Numbered from the stretch's first letter, positions 18,613-30,650 are shown. The stretch is DNA of 64,000 nucleotides from Clostridium vincentii (GCF_002995745.1 NZ_PVXQ01000006.1:62001-126000), one strand, 5' to 3'. Notes: generated by a model from the sequence alone, not told the origin. A program made the numbers and translations.

Positions 18613-20373
18613 ATGGCTTTTAAATATGATAAGCAACCCCATGTAGAAGTTAAGGGATATAATAATGACCATGATTGGAATGGATATGATGATATTGTTT
18701 CACAAATAAAATCAAAGTTAGATACTATATCATCAGAAAAGAAGATAGTGGCAATTGATTTCTACCCAGGGATCAGAACAGAAGAAATTAAATCTGGTAT
18801 AGTAGATAGATTAAACACTGAGTTATCAGTATATACGGATGAAGAAATTTTTGAAGATATAAGTACTGTAGAAGATAGAATTAAAGACGATGTGACTGAG
18901 GATAGAGTTTTTGGAAAAATTTCTTTGGATACCCTTGAAGATTTTATTAATTTGGATAGCCTAAGTAAGACTAAAGAAAAAATAAATAACGCTAAAGGGA
19001 TTGTTGTAGTATATGGTGTAGGTATAAATTTATTAGTTGAACCTGATATATACATATTTGCAGACCTAGCAAGATGGGAAATTCAACAAAGATATAGATC
19101 GGGAAATATTCCAAATTGGAAAGGCAAAAACTATAATGAAGATCCTTTAAGAAAATTAAAAAGAGGATATTTCTTTGAATGGAGAGTAGCTGATAGATAT
19201 AAGAAGCGTAGATTTGATAAATTTGATTATATACTTGATACAAATTTAAAAAATAAGCCTAAAATGATTACAGGTGAAGCTTTTAGAGCAGGGTTGAAAG
19301 TGACTGCAAACAGACCATTTAGAGTCGTTCCGTTCTTTGATCCAGGGTTATGGGGAGGGCAATGGATGAAAGAAGTCTGTGACCTAGATAGAAATATGGA
19401 AAACTATGCATGGTGTTTTGACTGCGTTCCGGAAGAAAATTCTCTTTTGCTTAAAGTCGGAAATACTGTAGTAGAAGTTCCATCAATTGATGTAGTACTA
19501 ACTCATCCTAGAGAACTATTAGGCGAAAAGGTGTATGCCAGATTTGGAGCGGACTTTCCAATAAGATTTGATCTTTTAGATACAATGGGCGGACAAAACT
19601 TATCCCTTCAAGTACATCCAGTTGTAGAGTATGCACAAGAAAAGTTTGGGTTACACTATACCCAAGAAGAATCTTATTACCTTCTAGATGTAAAGAAAGA
19701 CAAAGATGCTTTTGTATATCTTGGCGTAAAAGATGGAATCACAAAAGAAAAATTCTTTTGTGCCTTAAGAAAAGCTCAGGATGGTAAAGGCAACTTTAAT
19801 CCAGAAGAATATTCAAATAAAATACAAGCTAAGAAACATGATCACTTCTTAATACCCCCTGGAACAGTTCACTGTTCTGGAGCGGATACTATGGTTTTGG
19901 AGATATCAGCAACTCCAAACTTATTTACATTTAAGCTTTGGGATTGGTCAAGACTTGGTATGGATGGAAAACCAAGACCAATTAATATAGCTCATGGTGA
20001 AGAGGTAGTTCAATTTGATAGAGATACCAAATGGACTATGAAAAACCTTGTTAATAGAGTTGAAGTTATAGATGAGGGGGATGGCTGGATTGAAGAAAGA
20101 ACTGGTCTTCATGAAAAGGAGTTTATAGAAACTAGAAGACATTGGTTTACTAAGACAGTATTGCACAATACGAATGATGGTGTAAATGTATTAAATTTAG
20201 TAGAAGGAGACCAAGCTATTGTAGAATCTCCTACAAGTGCATTTGAACCTTTTATAGTGAATTATGCAGAAACATTTATAATTCCAGCATCTATTGTTGA
20301 ATATACAATTAGTCCTTACGGTGATTCTGTAGGCAAAAAAATAGCTACAGTAAAAGCCTATGTAAGGAATTAA
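18613..20373 (+). CDS. manA: Class I mannose-6-phosphate isomerase with long N-terminal extension
   Basis: 586 residues. From about residue 215 on it is a type I phosphomannose isomerase: zinc ligands in LSLQVHP, in PPGTVHCSG and in LEISATPN, then GWIEERTG. The enzyme converts mannose-6-P to fructose-6-P. The first ~215 residues are an extra domain with alpha/beta character resembling a nucleoside-kinase fold without a P-loop (KKIVAIDFYPGIRTEEI, GIVVVYGVGINLL, RGYFFEWRVADRYKKR). AGGGAGGTAT precedes the ATG. It is the last gene of the sugar island, with a hairpin after it. Confidence 0.85.
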   Translation: MAFKYDKQPHVEVKGYNNDHDWNGYDDIVSQIKSKLDTISSEKKIVAIDFYPGIRTEEIKSGIVDRLNTELSVYTDEEIFEDISTVEDRIKDDVTEDRVFGKISLDTLEDFINLDSLSKTKEKINNAKGIVVVYGVGINLLVEPDIYIFADLARWEIQQRYRSGNIPNWKGKNYNEDPLRKLKRGYFFEWRVADRYKKRRFDKFDYILDTNLKNKPKMITGEAFRAGLKVTANRPFRVVPFFDPGLWGGQWMKEVCDLDRNMENYAWCFDCVPEENSLLLKVGNTVVEVPSIDVVLTHPRELLGEKVYARFGADFPIRFDLLDTMGGQNLSLQVHPVVEYAQEKFGLHYTQEESYYLLDVKKDKDAFVYLGVKDGITKEKFFCALRKAQDGKGNFNPEEYSNKIQAKKHDHFLIPPGTVHCSGADTMVLEISATPNLFTFKLWDWSRLGMDGKPRPINIAHGEEVVQFDRDTKWTMKNLVNRVEVIDEGDGWIEERTGLHEKEFIETRRHWFTKTVLHNTNDGVNVLNLVEGDQAIVESPTSAFEPFIVNYAETFIIPASIVEYTISPYGDSVGKKIATVKAYVRN

Positions 20374-20393
20374 TATTACCTCTAGTTAATGAT

Positions 20394-20424
20394 AAAGGCT
20401 ACCATGATATTTATGGTAGCCTTT
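20394..20424 (+). terminator. Terminator of the sugar island
   Basis: Perfect 12-bp stem AAAGGCTACCAT/ATGGTAGCCTTT with a 7-base loop. The T run is short. Confidence 0.82.
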
Positions 20425-20447
20425 AAGTATGTATAAAGGGGCAGAGA

Positions 20448-20562
20448 ATGGATAAAATAAAAATTGTGTTTTTTTTGATATAGATGCAACGTTGATTGGT
20501 TATAAAAATCGATTAAATGTGTTAAGACATGGAAATTTAGACTCATGTGATTTATCATAGAA
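20448..20562 (+). pseudogene. 5' remnant of a HAD-family phosphatase gene
   Basis: ATG with AAAGGGG upstream encodes MDKIKIVFF. After a run of eight T (20469-20476) the frame must shift to read DIDATLIGYKNRLNVL, the Cof/HAD nucleophile motif DxDGTL with Gly changed to Ala. A stop follows after about 20 codons and no further homology is seen. It is a frameshifted, truncated remnant. Confidence 0.6.
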
Positions 20563-20859
20563 ATAAATGTTTTAAGGGTAGTGGAGTCAAGAAGTAATCA
20601 AATATCTAAATATACATAATATTAATGATATTTTATTTTGATATAACTGATAGTTATACTACTCATAACTAATATGTATTTCCGTTATCATAGATAATAA
20701 GGTAGAATTATATAATAGTAAAGTTTTACTTATAAGAAAATAAAGAAAAAGTTTATAACAATAAACTCTTAAAAGTAAGAATAGATTGTTGACATTATAT
20801 GATTATGATAGTAAAATCTTAAATAAAGCAAAACTAAATAATTCCTGAAATTTATAGAA
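20563..20859 (+). other. Gene-free AT-rich stretch before the T-box leader
   Basis: No open frame with a ribosome site is seen. The stretch probably contains the promoter of the ilv operon (TTGACA near 20789 with AT-rich sequence downstream), but the -10 is not decisive. Confidence 0.35.
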
Positions 20860-20867
20860 ATGCCAAG

Positions 20868-21107
20868 ATGGAGAAGGTTATTTAACGTTAAGAGCTTAAG
20901 AGAGTCAGTGGTTGGTGCAAACTGATGTTTTTAGTTGAATAGATATCATTCCTAAGCAGAATCCAGAAAGCTCTAATAAAGTTAGTAAGCGATATCCGGT
21001 GAGCATCCGTTATATGCAAGGGTTTGTTGGAATCTAGTGATATTATATTTAGGCGGAGTATTATCCCACTTTTTATGGTGTATTTATCATTAAAGGTGGT
21101 TTTTTTA
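20868..21107 (+). promoter_or_regulatory. T-box-like leader of the branched-chain amino acid operon
   Basis: The distal part of stem I is classical: AGAGAGTCAGTGGTTGGTG, then CAAACTGAT (20899-20926). A candidate specifier ATC (Ile, 20945-20947) follows in GATATCATT. CCGTTAT at 21007-21013 matches the usual linker. A weak terminator (CCAC.../...GGTGG, then seven T) lies at 21067-21107. The downstream tRNA-acceptor element is not the usual GGGTGGTACCGCG; the nearest match is AGGCGGAGTATTATCC at 21051-21066. The leader class is well supported; its amino acid is inferred. Confidence 0.7.
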
Positions 21108-21164
21108 TACCTTATAGGGGAAAGTACAAATTTAAGTGTTATTTAATATTAAGGAGGGGTAGAG

Positions 21165-21686
21165 ATGGAACAAAAACATGTGTTGTCAGTTCTTGTAAAA
21201 AACTCGTCAGGTGTATTAAGTAGAGTATCGGGTCTATTCTCAAGAAGAGGTTATAACATTGACAGTTTAACAGTAGGAAGAACTGAAAATGCAAAAATAT
21301 CAAGAATGACCATAACTTTAACGGGTGATAGTGATGTTCTAGAACAAGTTAAAAAGCAATTAAATAAGCTTGAGGACGTAATTAAGGTAATTGATCTTAA
21401 GGCTAATAATTCAGTATATAGAGAGTTAGTACTAATAAAGGTTAATGCTAAAGCTGAAAAAAGGGCAGATATAAATGAAATCGTAAATATATTCAGATGT
21501 AAAATTATTGATTTATCTATAGATACTTTAACTATTGAACTTACTGGGGATCAAAGTAAAATATGCGCACTGGTAAAATTGTTGGAAGCATACGGAATAA
21601 AAGAGATGGTAAGAACGGGAGTTGCAGCACTTGAAAGAGGAGATAAGACTATAGTAAGTTATGACGATTATAGAGAAGAAATATAG
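21165..21686 (+). CDS. ilvH: Acetolactate synthase small (regulatory) subunit
   Basis: 173 residues: ACT domain at about 4-78 (HVLSVLVKNSSGVLSRVSGL, RRGYNIDSLTVG) and the C-terminal small-subunit domain. It gives valine feedback control to the catalytic subunit. It is the first gene of the operon, separated from ilvB by 6 kb, which is unusual since the two are commonly adjacent. AAGGAGGGG lies upstream. Confidence 0.94.
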   Translation: MEQKHVLSVLVKNSSGVLSRVSGLFSRRGYNIDSLTVGRTENAKISRMTITLTGDSDVLEQVKKQLNKLEDVIKVIDLKANNSVYRELVLIKVNAKAEKRADINEIVNIFRCKIIDLSIDTLTIELTGDQSKICALVKLLEAYGIKEMVRTGVAALERGDKTIVSYDDYREEI

Positions 21687-21712
21687 TTTATAAAGTTTAT
21701 AAAGTTTATAAA
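21686..21712 (+). repeat. Three tandem 9-bp repeats between ilvH and cimA
   Basis: GTTTATAAA occurs three times without error, starting at the last base of ilvH and ending at the GGGGGG ribosome site of cimA. Likely replication slippage; copy number could alter spacing or message folding. Confidence 0.85.
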
Positions 21713-21722
21713 GGGGGGCATT

Positions 21723-23309
21723 ATGGAGAATAGGAATGTAAGCATTTTTGACTCAACATTAAGAGATGGTGCACAGGGGCAAGGAATCTCCTTTTCATTA
21801 GAAGACAAACTAAAAATAGTTAAAGTCTTAGATGATATAGGTGTTAGTTATATAGAAGCAGGAAATCCAGGCTCTAACCCAAAAGATATGGAATTCTTTA
21901 AAAGAATTAAGGATATTAAGCTCAAAAAAGCAAAAATAGCAGCATTCGGCTCTACAAGACGACCAGGAACAGATCCAGCTCAGGATAAGAATCTGCAAAA
22001 TTTATTAGAGGCAGATACAGAGGTCACAGTAATATTTGGAAAGTCATGGGATTTTCAAGTTGCAGATATATTAAGAACTTCTCTTGAAGAAAACTTAAAT
22101 ATGATAAGTGATACAATAAAATATTTAGTAAAAAACAAAAAAGAGGTAATATTTGATGCGGAGCATTTTTTTGATGGATATAAGGATAATAAGGACTATG
22201 CTTTAGAATCAATAAAGAGAGCAAAGAGTGCTGGAGCAAATGTTATTGTTTTATGTGATACAAATGGGGGAACACTACCTAGCGAAATTAAAGAAATAGT
22301 AGAGGATGTTATAGAAAAAGTAGGGGGAAATATTGGAATACATTGTCATGATGATATGGGTATGGCAGTAGCTAGTTCCATTGTGGCAGCACAAGCTGGG
22401 GCAAATCACATTCAAGGAACTTTTATAGGTATAGGAGAAAGATGTGGTAATGCAAATTTAAGCACCATAATACCAACTTTAAAATTAAAGCTAGGATACA
22501 ACACTATAGAAGATAAAAATATTTCAAGATTAACCAGTGTTGCAAGATTTATAGCTGAGATCTCAAATATAACGTTAAGAGATGAATCCCCTTACGTAGG
22601 AAGTGCAGCCTTTGCCCATAAAGGGGGAATGCATATTGATGCTATTTGCAAGGCACCAAAGGCCTATGAACATATTGCTCCAGAGCTTGTGGGCAATAAC
22701 AGAAGGTTTTTAATATCTGAAGTTAGTGGTAAAAGTACAATATTTTCACAAGTAAAAAAAATATTTCCTAATATATCTAAAGAAAGTGAAGATATACAAA
22801 AAATCACTGATAGACTAAAGGAACTAGAGTATGAAGGATATCAATTTGAAGGTGCAGAAGGAACTGTTGAATTAGTTATGAGAAAGATTGTAGATAAATA
22901 TAAACCTTTCTTTAAGCTAAACCATTTTAAGGCTTTTGCAGAACAACCTTCAAGTGCTGGAGAGTTTAGTTCATCAGTAATGATTAATATAACTGTTGAT
23001 GGAAAGGAAGAAATGAGTGCAGCAGAAGGAAATGGCCCTGTAAATGCACTGGATAAGGCACTTAGAAAGGCTTTGGAAGTTTTCTATCCTCAACTAAATG
23101 ATGTAAGGCTTGTGGATTATAAGGTTAGAGTTTTAGATTCAGAAAGTGCTACAAGTTCGAAGGTTAGAGTTTTAATAGAATCTACGGATGGAGTGCAAAA
23201 CTGGAGTACAGTTGGAGTATCTAGGGATATTATCCAAGCCAGTTGGATCGCTTTAGTAGACTCTATAGAATATAAATTAATAAAAGATAGTGAAAAAACA
23301 AAATTTTAA
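21723..23309 (+). CDS. cimA: (R)-citramalate synthase
   Basis: Condenses pyruvate and acetyl-CoA to citramalate, the entry to threonine-independent isoleucine synthesis. 528 residues: DRE-TIM barrel with [46 protein letters not shown] and [11 protein letters not shown], then [12 protein letters not shown] and a C-terminal LeuA-type dimer/regulatory domain (about 400-520). [11 protein letters not shown] and the short spacing separate it from 2-isopropylmalate synthase. The downstream leuCDB enzymes can process citramalate to 2-oxobutanoate. Confidence 0.92.
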   Translation: MENRNVSIFDSTLRDGAQGQGISFSLEDKLKIVKVLDDIGVSYIEAGNPGSNPKDMEFFKRIKDIKLKKAKIAAFGSTRRPGTDPAQDKNLQNLLEADTEVTVIFGKSWDFQVADILRTSLEENLNMISDTIKYLVKNKKEVIFDAEHFFDGYKDNKDYALESIKRAKSAGANVIVLCDTNGGTLPSEIKEIVEDVIEKVGGNIGIHCHDDMGMAVASSIVAAQAGANHIQGTFIGIGERCGNANLSTIIPTLKLKLGYNTIEDKNISRLTSVARFIAEISNITLRDESPYVGSAAFAHKGGMHIDAICKAPKAYEHIAPELVGNNRRFLISEVSGKSTIFSQVKKIFPNISKESEDIQKITDRLKELEYEGYQFEGAEGTVELVMRKIVDKYKPFFKLNHFKAFAEQPSSAGEFSSSVMINITVDGKEEMSAAEGNGPVNALDKALRKALEVFYPQLNDVRLVDYKVRVLDSESATSSKVRVLIESTDGVQNWSTVGVSRDIIQASWIALVDSIEYKLIKDSEKTKF

Positions 23310-23325
23310 GGAGATGAGTAATAAA

Positions 23326-24585
23326 ATGGGTATGACAATGACACAAAAAATATTAGCAGCTCATGCTGGATTAGAAAGCGTAAAAGCTGGACAATTAATT
23401 GAAGCTAAACTTGACTTGGTATTAGGGAATGATATTACAACACCTGTAGCAGTAACTGAATTTAAGAAGTTTGGGTTAGATAAGGTATTTAATAAAGAAA
23501 AAATTGCTATAGTACCTGATCACTTTACACCAAATAAGGATATAAAAGCAGCAGAACAAGTAAAATACATTAGAGAATTTGCTAATGAAAAAGAAATAGT
23601 TAACTTCTTTGAACTAGGAGAAATGGGAATAGAACATTGTCTTATTCCTGAAAAGGGATTAGCTGTTGCTGGAGATGCAGTTATAGGAGCAGATTCACAT
23701 ACTTGTACCTATGGAGCTCTTGGAGCTTTTTCAACAGGAGTTGGTTCAACTGATATGGCAGCTGGTATGGCTACCGGAGAATGCTGGTTTAAAGTACCTT
23801 CAGCTCTTAAGTTTGTACTTAAGGGAAAACCTGCAAAATGGGTCAGTGGTAAGGATATAATCTTACATATCATAGGAATGATTGGTGTTGATGGAGCATT
23901 ATATAAATCAATGGAATTTGTAGGAGATGGACTAAATTATCTTCCTATGGACGATAGATTTACAATGGCTAATATGGCAATAGAAGCTGGTGCAAAGAAT
24001 GGTATCTTCCCAGTGGATGAAAAGACAGAAGAATATTTAAAAGAACATGCACAAAGAGAATGGAAAAAGTATGAAGCAGATGCAGATGCAGAGTATGATA
24101 AAGTTTATGAAATAGATTTAAGCACATTAAGACCAACTGTAGCATTCCCACATTTACCTGATAACACAAGAACAATAGATAATGTTGGTGAAATTACAAT
24201 TGATCAAGTTGTTATAGGATCTTGTACTAATGGTAGAATAACAGATTTAAGAATAGCAAGAGACATCCTAAAAGGTAAGAAAGTTAAGAAGGGAATTAGA
24301 TGCATTTTCTTCCCAGGAACTCAAAAGATTTATCTTCAAGCATTAGAAGAAGGAATCATTAAGGATTTAATAGTAGCAGGAGCTATTGTTTCAACTCCAA
24401 CTTGTGGGCCATGTTTAGGTGGACATATGGGTATATTAGCTGATGGAGAAAGAGCTGTATCAACAACTAACAGAAATTTCGTTGGAAGAATGGGACACGT
24501 TGGGTCAGAAGTGTACTTAGCAAGTCCAGCAGTTGCAGCGGCTTCAGCATTAACAGGAAAAATAACAGATCCAGAGTTAGTTTAA
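23326..24585 (+). CDS. leuC: 3-isopropylmalate/citramalate isomerase large subunit
   Basis: 419-residue aconitase-fold protein of the small archaeal/clostridial LeuC class. Cluster-binding motifs: IGSCTNGR and [10 protein letters not shown], with [13 protein letters not shown] earlier. With LeuD it isomerises isopropylmalate or citramalate. Start: ATG codons at 23314, 23326 and 23332 are possible. 23326 matches the family N-terminus ([15 protein letters not shown]), though AAGGAG lies 12 bases upstream, a long spacing; 23314 directly abuts the ribosome site. Confidence 0.94.
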   Translation: MGMTMTQKILAAHAGLESVKAGQLIEAKLDLVLGNDITTPVAVTEFKKFGLDKVFNKEKIAIVPDHFTPNKDIKAAEQVKYIREFANEKEIVNFFELGEMGIEHCLIPEKGLAVAGDAVIGADSHTCTYGALGAFSTGVGSTDMAAGMATGECWFKVPSALKFVLKGKPAKWVSGKDIILHIIGMIGVDGALYKSMEFVGDGLNYLPMDDRFTMANMAIEAGAKNGIFPVDEKTEEYLKEHAQREWKKYEADADAEYDKVYEIDLSTLRPTVAFPHLPDNTRTIDNVGEITIDQVVIGSCTNGRITDLRIARDILKGKKVKKGIRCIFFPGTQKIYLQALEEGIIKDLIVAGAIVSTPTCGPCLGGHMGILADGERAVSTTNRNFVGRMGHVGSEVYLASPAVAAASALTGKITDPELV

Positions 24586-24599
24586 GGGGGATATGAATA

Positions 24600-25088
24600 A
24601 TGAAAGTAACAGGAAAAGTTTTTAAATACGGAAATAATGTAGACACGGATGTAATAATTCCAGCTAGATACTTGAATACATCAAATCATAAAGAACTTGC
24701 AGCTCACGCTATGGAAGATATAGATCTTGATTTTGTAAAGAATGTTAGACCTGGTGATATAATAGTAGCAAATAAAAATTTTGGATGTGGTTCTTCAAGA
24801 GAACATGCTCCAATAGTTATAAAAGAATCAGGAATTAGCTGTGTTATAGCGACAACTTTTGCTAGAATTTTTTACAGAAATGCGATCAATATAGGTTTGC
24901 CAATACTTGAATGCGAAGCAGCTGTTAAGGCAATAGAAGCTGGTGACCAAGTGGAAATTGATTTTTCAACTGGTATTATAAAAAATCTTTCAAAAGATGA
25001 AAGCTATCAAGGGGAAGCATTCCCAGCCTTCATGCAAAAAATCATTGATAATAATGGGTTAATTGGATATATAAAAAGTAAAAAATAG
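24600..25088 (+). CDS. leuD: 3-isopropylmalate/citramalate isomerase small subunit
   Basis: 162 residues, the swivel domain of the LeuCD enzyme: [16 protein letters not shown] and [12 protein letters not shown], the substrate-binding loop. Length is typical of the archaeal/clostridial class. GGGGGATATG lies upstream, 14 bp after leuC. Confidence 0.95.
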   Translation: MKVTGKVFKYGNNVDTDVIIPARYLNTSNHKELAAHAMEDIDLDFVKNVRPGDIIVANKNFGCGSSREHAPIVIKESGISCVIATTFARIFYRNAINIGLPILECEAAVKAIEAGDQVEIDFSTGIIKNLSKDESYQGEAFPAFMQKIIDNNGLIGYIKSKK

Positions 25089-25123
25089 TTTTTAATAGTT
25101 TAAAATAAAATGGAGGTCATGTA

Positions 25124-26206
25124 ATGAAATACAATATAGCAGTAATTGCTGGAGATGGAATAGGACCTGAAGTTGTTCAGGAAACAGTTAAGGTACTTAA
25201 TTTAGTAGGAGAAAAGTTTGGACATAGATTTGACTACCAATATCTTTTAGCAGGTGGTTGTGCAATAGATAAACTAGGAACACCACTTCCTGAGGAAACA
25301 TTAGAGATTTGTAGAAAAAGCGATGCAGTTTTACTTGGAGCTGTAGGCGGCCCTAAATGGGATGATCCAACTGCAAAAATTAGACCAGAGCAAGCTCTTT
25401 TAGGATTAAGAGGTGCACTTGGACTTTATTGCAACTTAAGACCAGCTGTACTATATGCTCCATTAAAGGATGCATCACCACTTAAGGAAAGTATTATAGC
25501 AAATGGAATTGATGTTCTTGTTGTAAGAGAATTAACAGGTGGTATCTACTTTGGTGAAAGAGGATTAACTACTGATAATGGAATTCCAGCGGCTTATGAT
25601 ACTGAAAAGTATAATGAAGAAGAAGTTAGAAGAATTGCAAAAATTGGTTTTGAGTCAGCAATGAAAAGAGGTAAAAAGATTACTTCAGTAGATAAGGCTA
25701 ATATACTTGAAAGTTCAAGATTGTGGAGAAGAGTTGTCGAGGAAGTAGCTACTGGTTATCCAGAAGTTGAATTAAGTCACTTATATATAGATAATGCTGC
25801 AATGCAAATGGTTAAGGATCCAACACAATTTGATGTAATAGTTACTTCAAATTTATTCGGAGATATATTATCAGATGAAGCAAGCATGGTAACAGGTTCA
25901 ATTGGTATGTTACCATCAGCATCATTAGGAGAAAATAGCTTTGGTATGTATGAACCAATCCATGGAAGTGCTCCTGATATAGCAGGAAAAGGAATAGCAA
26001 ATCCTCTTGCAACTATTTTATCAGGCGCAATGATGCTTAGAAATAGCTTTAAATTAGAAGATGAAGCTCAAGTAATAGAAAAGGCTGTTCTAGGAGTATT
26101 AGAAGATGGGTATAGAACAGGAGATATAATGAGTGAAGGCATGAAACTTGTTGGAACAACAGAAATTGGAAAGTTAGTAATGGAAAAAATAGAAAAGGGG
26201 ATGTAA
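25124..26206 (+). CDS. leuB: 3-isopropylmalate (3-methylmalate) dehydrogenase
   Basis: 360 residues, NAD-dependent beta-decarboxylating dehydrogenase: [24 protein letters not shown], the Lys/Asn pair in [21 protein letters not shown] and [18 protein letters not shown]. In leucine synthesis it acts on isopropylmalate; beside cimA the methylmalate reaction to 2-oxobutanoate is equally plausible. ilvD starts 3 bp after its stop. Confidence 0.95.
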   Translation: MKYNIAVIAGDGIGPEVVQETVKVLNLVGEKFGHRFDYQYLLAGGCAIDKLGTPLPEETLEICRKSDAVLLGAVGGPKWDDPTAKIRPEQALLGLRGALGLYCNLRPAVLYAPLKDASPLKESIIANGIDVLVVRELTGGIYFGERGLTTDNGIPAAYDTEKYNEEEVRRIAKIGFESAMKRGKKITSVDKANILESSRLWRRVVEEVATGYPEVELSHLYIDNAAMQMVKDPTQFDVIVTSNLFGDILSDEASMVTGSIGMLPSASLGENSFGMYEPIHGSAPDIAGKGIANPLATILSGAMMLRNSFKLEDEAQVIEKAVLGVLEDGYRTGDIMSEGMKLVGTTEIGKLVMEKIEKGM

Positions 26207-26209
26207 GTT

Positions 26210-27868
26210 ATGAGAAGTGACGCTATAAAAAAAGGTCCTGAAAGAGCACCCCATAGATCACTACTCAAAGCTACCGGTCTTACTGATGAAGAAATAGATA
26301 GACCGCTAATTGGAGTAGTAACATCACAAAATGATATAATTCCAGGGCATATTAATCTAGGGCAAATAGTTGAAGGTGTTAAGAAAGGCATACTTATGGC
26401 AGGGGGGACACCATTAGTATTCCCAACCATAGGAGTATGTGATGGTATAGCAATGGGCCATGAAGGAATGAGATATTCTCTAGTAACTAGAGAACTTATC
26501 GCAGATTCAATTGAATGTGTAGCAATGGCACATGCTTTCGATGCTTTAGTTTTTATACCAAATTGTGATAAAATCGTACCTGGTATGATGATGGCTGCAT
26601 TAAGACTTAATATTCCATCAGTATTAGTTAGTGGAGGTGCAATGCTTCCAGGCAGGGTTAAGGGAAAAGATGTTTCTTTAACAACTGTTTTTGAAGGTGT
26701 TGGAGCTTTTGAAAATGGAACAATGCTGGAAGCTGATCTTAAGGACTTAGAAGATAATGCATGTCCAACTTGTGGATCATGTTCAGGAATGTTTACTGCA
26801 AACTCAATGAACTGTTTAGCAGAAGCTTTAGGGCTTGCACTACCAGGTAATGGAACAATACCTGCAGTTTATTCTGAAAGAATAAGACTTGCAAAACATG
26901 CTGGTATGGCTGTTATGAATCTTTTGGAAAAGGACATAAAACCTAGGGATATAGTAACTAGAAATTCTATAGAAAATGCTTTATCTGTAGAGATGGCATT
27001 AGGGTGTTCTACAAATTCAGTTTTACATTTAACAGCTATAGCAAATGAAGCTAAGTTACCAATAAATCTTGATATTATTAATGAAGTTGCAGCTAGAGTT
27101 CCTAACCTTTGTCGGTTAGCACCAGCATCACAAACTCATATAATAGATTTGTATTATGCAGGAGGTATTCAAGCGGTAATTAATGAACTTTCAAAGAAGG
27201 ATTTTATTCATCTTGATTGCATAACTGCTACAGGTAAAACTCAAGGAGAAAATATAGAAGGCAAGAATGTTTTAGATTATAATGTTGTTATGCCAATAGA
27301 TAAGCCATATAGCAAAACTGGTGGTATAGCAGTTCTTAGAGGTAATCTTGCAGTAGATGGAGCAGTTGTAAAGAAATCAGCAGTGGCACCTGAAATGCAT
27401 CAACATAAAGGACCTGCTAAGGTATTTGATTCTGAGGAAGATTGTATTGCAGCTATTAAAGGGAAGAAAATAGTAGCTGGAGATGTTATTGTAATCAGAT
27501 ATGAAGGACCAAAGGGTGGCCCTGGAATGAGAGAAATGTTGTCACCTACATCAGCAATTGCTGGAATGGGACTTGATAGATCAGTTGCTCTTATAACTGA
27601 TGGAAGATTTAGTGGAGCTACAAAGGGAGCTTCGATAGGTCATGTATCACCAGAAGCTGCTGAAGGCGGACTTATAGCACTAGTTCAAGATGGAGATGTT
27701 ATTTCTATTGATATGATTGAAGGAAAGCTTGAACTTATGGTTTCAGACCAGGAAATAGCTGAAAGAAGAAAAGATTTAAAGCCATTTGTTTCAAATGTTA
27801 CTGAAGGTTATCTAGCTAGATATTCAAAACTTGTAAGTTCAGCTAGTACTGGAGCAATATTTAAATAG
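26210..27868 (+). CDS. ilvD: Dihydroxyacid dehydratase
   Basis: 552 residues; converts dihydroxy acids to the keto acids of valine and isoleucine. Iron-sulfur ligands in NCDKIVPGM and [19 protein letters not shown]; also [15 protein letters not shown] and [11 protein letters not shown]. Length is standard. AAAAGGGGATG upstream overlaps the end of leuB, so translation may be coupled. Confidence 0.96.
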   Translation: MRSDAIKKGPERAPHRSLLKATGLTDEEIDRPLIGVVTSQNDIIPGHINLGQIVEGVKKGILMAGGTPLVFPTIGVCDGIAMGHEGMRYSLVTRELIADSIECVAMAHAFDALVFIPNCDKIVPGMMMAALRLNIPSVLVSGGAMLPGRVKGKDVSLTTVFEGVGAFENGTMLEADLKDLEDNACPTCGSCSGMFTANSMNCLAEALGLALPGNGTIPAVYSERIRLAKHAGMAVMNLLEKDIKPRDIVTRNSIENALSVEMALGCSTNSVLHLTAIANEAKLPINLDIINEVAARVPNLCRLAPASQTHIIDLYYAGGIQAVINELSKKDFIHLDCITATGKTQGENIEGKNVLDYNVVMPIDKPYSKTGGIAVLRGNLAVDGAVVKKSAVAPEMHQHKGPAKVFDSEEDCIAAIKGKKIVAGDVIVIRYEGPKGGPGMREMLSPTSAIAGMGLDRSVALITDGRFSGATKGASIGHVSPEAAEGGLIALVQDGDVISIDMIEGKLELMVSDQEIAERRKDLKPFVSNVTEGYLARYSKLVSSASTGAIFK

Positions 27869-27933
27869 CATTATTTAGGGTATTTAAATGAGTAAATTTA
27901 TAATATTGAATTTTATGAAAAGGAGGGGACTAG

Positions 27934-29604
27934 ATGATATTAACAGGATCTGACATAGTAATACAATCTATTATTGATGAGGGAGTTGATCTAGTCTTTG
28001 GGTATCCAGGTGGTCAAGTAATTAATCTTTATGATTCATTGTATAAGTATAAAGACCAAATAAAGCACGTCTTGACTTGTCATGAACAAGGGGCATCACA
28101 TGCTGCTGATGGATATGCTAGAGCTACAGGCAAGGTTGGAGTATGTATTGCTACATCTGGTCCTGGAGCTACAAATTTAGTTACTGGAATAGCAACTGCT
28201 TATATGGATTCCATTCCATTGGTTGCTATTACTGGTAATGTTCCAATGAATTTGCTTGGAAAAGATAGCTTCCAGGAAGTAGATATAACAGGTATTACAA
28301 TGCCTATAACAAAACATAATTATATTGTTAAAGATATAAGTAAGTTACAAGCTGTTATAAATGAGGCATTTTATATTGCCAAGGAAGGTAGGCCTGGACC
28401 GGTTTTAATTGATATTCCTAAGAATATTCAAATAGAGAAGACTGAGTATAAGAAAATTAAGCCTTGGAAGATTGAAAGAAAAGAGTTTACAATTAGAGAT
28501 AAAAAGATTCAGGAAGCTATTGAGTTAATTAACAATGCCAAGAATCCATTTATTTATGTAGGTGGTGGAGCAATAGCCGCAGATGCAAGTGAAGAAGTTA
28601 TTGCTTTGGCTGAAAAAATAAACTCTCCGATTTGTAATTCTTTAATGGCAAGGGGAGTAATACCATCTGACCATGAATTGTACACAGGAATGATTGGAAT
28701 GCATGGAACTAAGGCCTCAAATATAAGTGCAACAAAATGTGACTTGTTCATGGCATTAGGAGCGAGGTTTTCTGATAGGGTTATTACAAATCGTGAAAAT
28801 CTAAGTAATGCAAAGATAATTCATATTGATGTTGATGCAGCTGAAATTAACAAGAATATTAAGGTTGATTTATCTATTATAGGGGATTTAAAGTCAGTTT
28901 TGCAAAGATTGCTACCTAATGTTAATGAAGCAAAAAATCAAGAATGGTTAGATAGTATGAAGAACTTGAAATCATTAAGTGCATATAAGAAAAGCAAAGG
29001 AGAGGAATTAACTCCAGAGTATTTCTTCGAAGAATTAAATTCTTTAGATCCAGGAAACTTGATTATTTCAACAGAGGTTGGACAACATCAAATGTGGACA
29101 GCACAGCATTATCACTTTAAAAAGCCTAGAACCTTCATTACATCAGGTGGTCTGGGGACTATGGGGTTTGGTCTTGGAGCTGCAATTGGAGCTCAATTTG
29201 CAAGGCCAGAATGTAAGGTTATTAATATAGCTGGAGACGGAAGTTTCATGATGAATTGTCAGGAGATTGCAACAGCTGTTCAAAACAAATTACCTATTGT
29301 TCAAGTTATTATGAATAACAATGTGCTAGGGATGGTTAGACAATGGCAGACCTTATTTTTTGAGGGAAGGTATTCAAATACCACATTGGATAGGCAGACA
29401 GATTTAGTTAAATTAGCAGAAGCTTTTGGGGCTAAGGGCTATAGAGTTAACAAAAAGCAAGAACTTCGTGGTATACTTAAAGAAGCTTTAGCCAGTAAGA
29501 CACCAGTTCTTATTGATTATAGAATAGATAATAATAAAAAAGTTTTTCCTATGGTTGCACCTGGTGCGCCAATTAATCAAATAATATGCGAAGAAGATCT
29601 TTAA
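27934..29604 (+). CDS. ilvB: Acetolactate synthase large (catalytic) subunit
   Basis: 556 residues, thiamine-diphosphate enzyme making acetolactate or acetohydroxybutyrate. Catalytic Glu in CHEQGASHAADGYARATG; TPP/Mg motif GDGSFMMN followed by NNNVLGMVRQWQ. Length is typical. AGGAGGGG lies upstream after a 65-bp gap. Its regulatory partner ilvH is the first gene of the operon. Confidence 0.96.
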   Translation: MILTGSDIVIQSIIDEGVDLVFGYPGGQVINLYDSLYKYKDQIKHVLTCHEQGASHAADGYARATGKVGVCIATSGPGATNLVTGIATAYMDSIPLVAITGNVPMNLLGKDSFQEVDITGITMPITKHNYIVKDISKLQAVINEAFYIAKEGRPGPVLIDIPKNIQIEKTEYKKIKPWKIERKEFTIRDKKIQEAIELINNAKNPFIYVGGGAIAADASEEVIALAEKINSPICNSLMARGVIPSDHELYTGMIGMHGTKASNISATKCDLFMALGARFSDRVITNRENLSNAKIIHIDVDAAEINKNIKVDLSIIGDLKSVLQRLLPNVNEAKNQEWLDSMKNLKSLSAYKKSKGEELTPEYFFEELNSLDPGNLIISTEVGQHQMWTAQHYHFKKPRTFITSGGLGTMGFGLGAAIGAQFARPECKVINIAGDGSFMMNCQEIATAVQNKLPIVQVIMNNNVLGMVRQWQTLFFEGRYSNTTLDRQTDLVKLAEAFGAKGYRVNKKQELRGILKEALASKTPVLIDYRIDNNKKVFPMVAPGAPINQIICEEDL

Positions 29605-30630
<1,026 letters not shown>

Positions 30631-30650
30631 TATCAATTAATTCTAGAATT

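Noticed and set aside
21686..21712. Tandem 9-bp repeats as a CRISPR or regulatory array
   Set aside because: Three contiguous units without spacers; simple slippage explains them.
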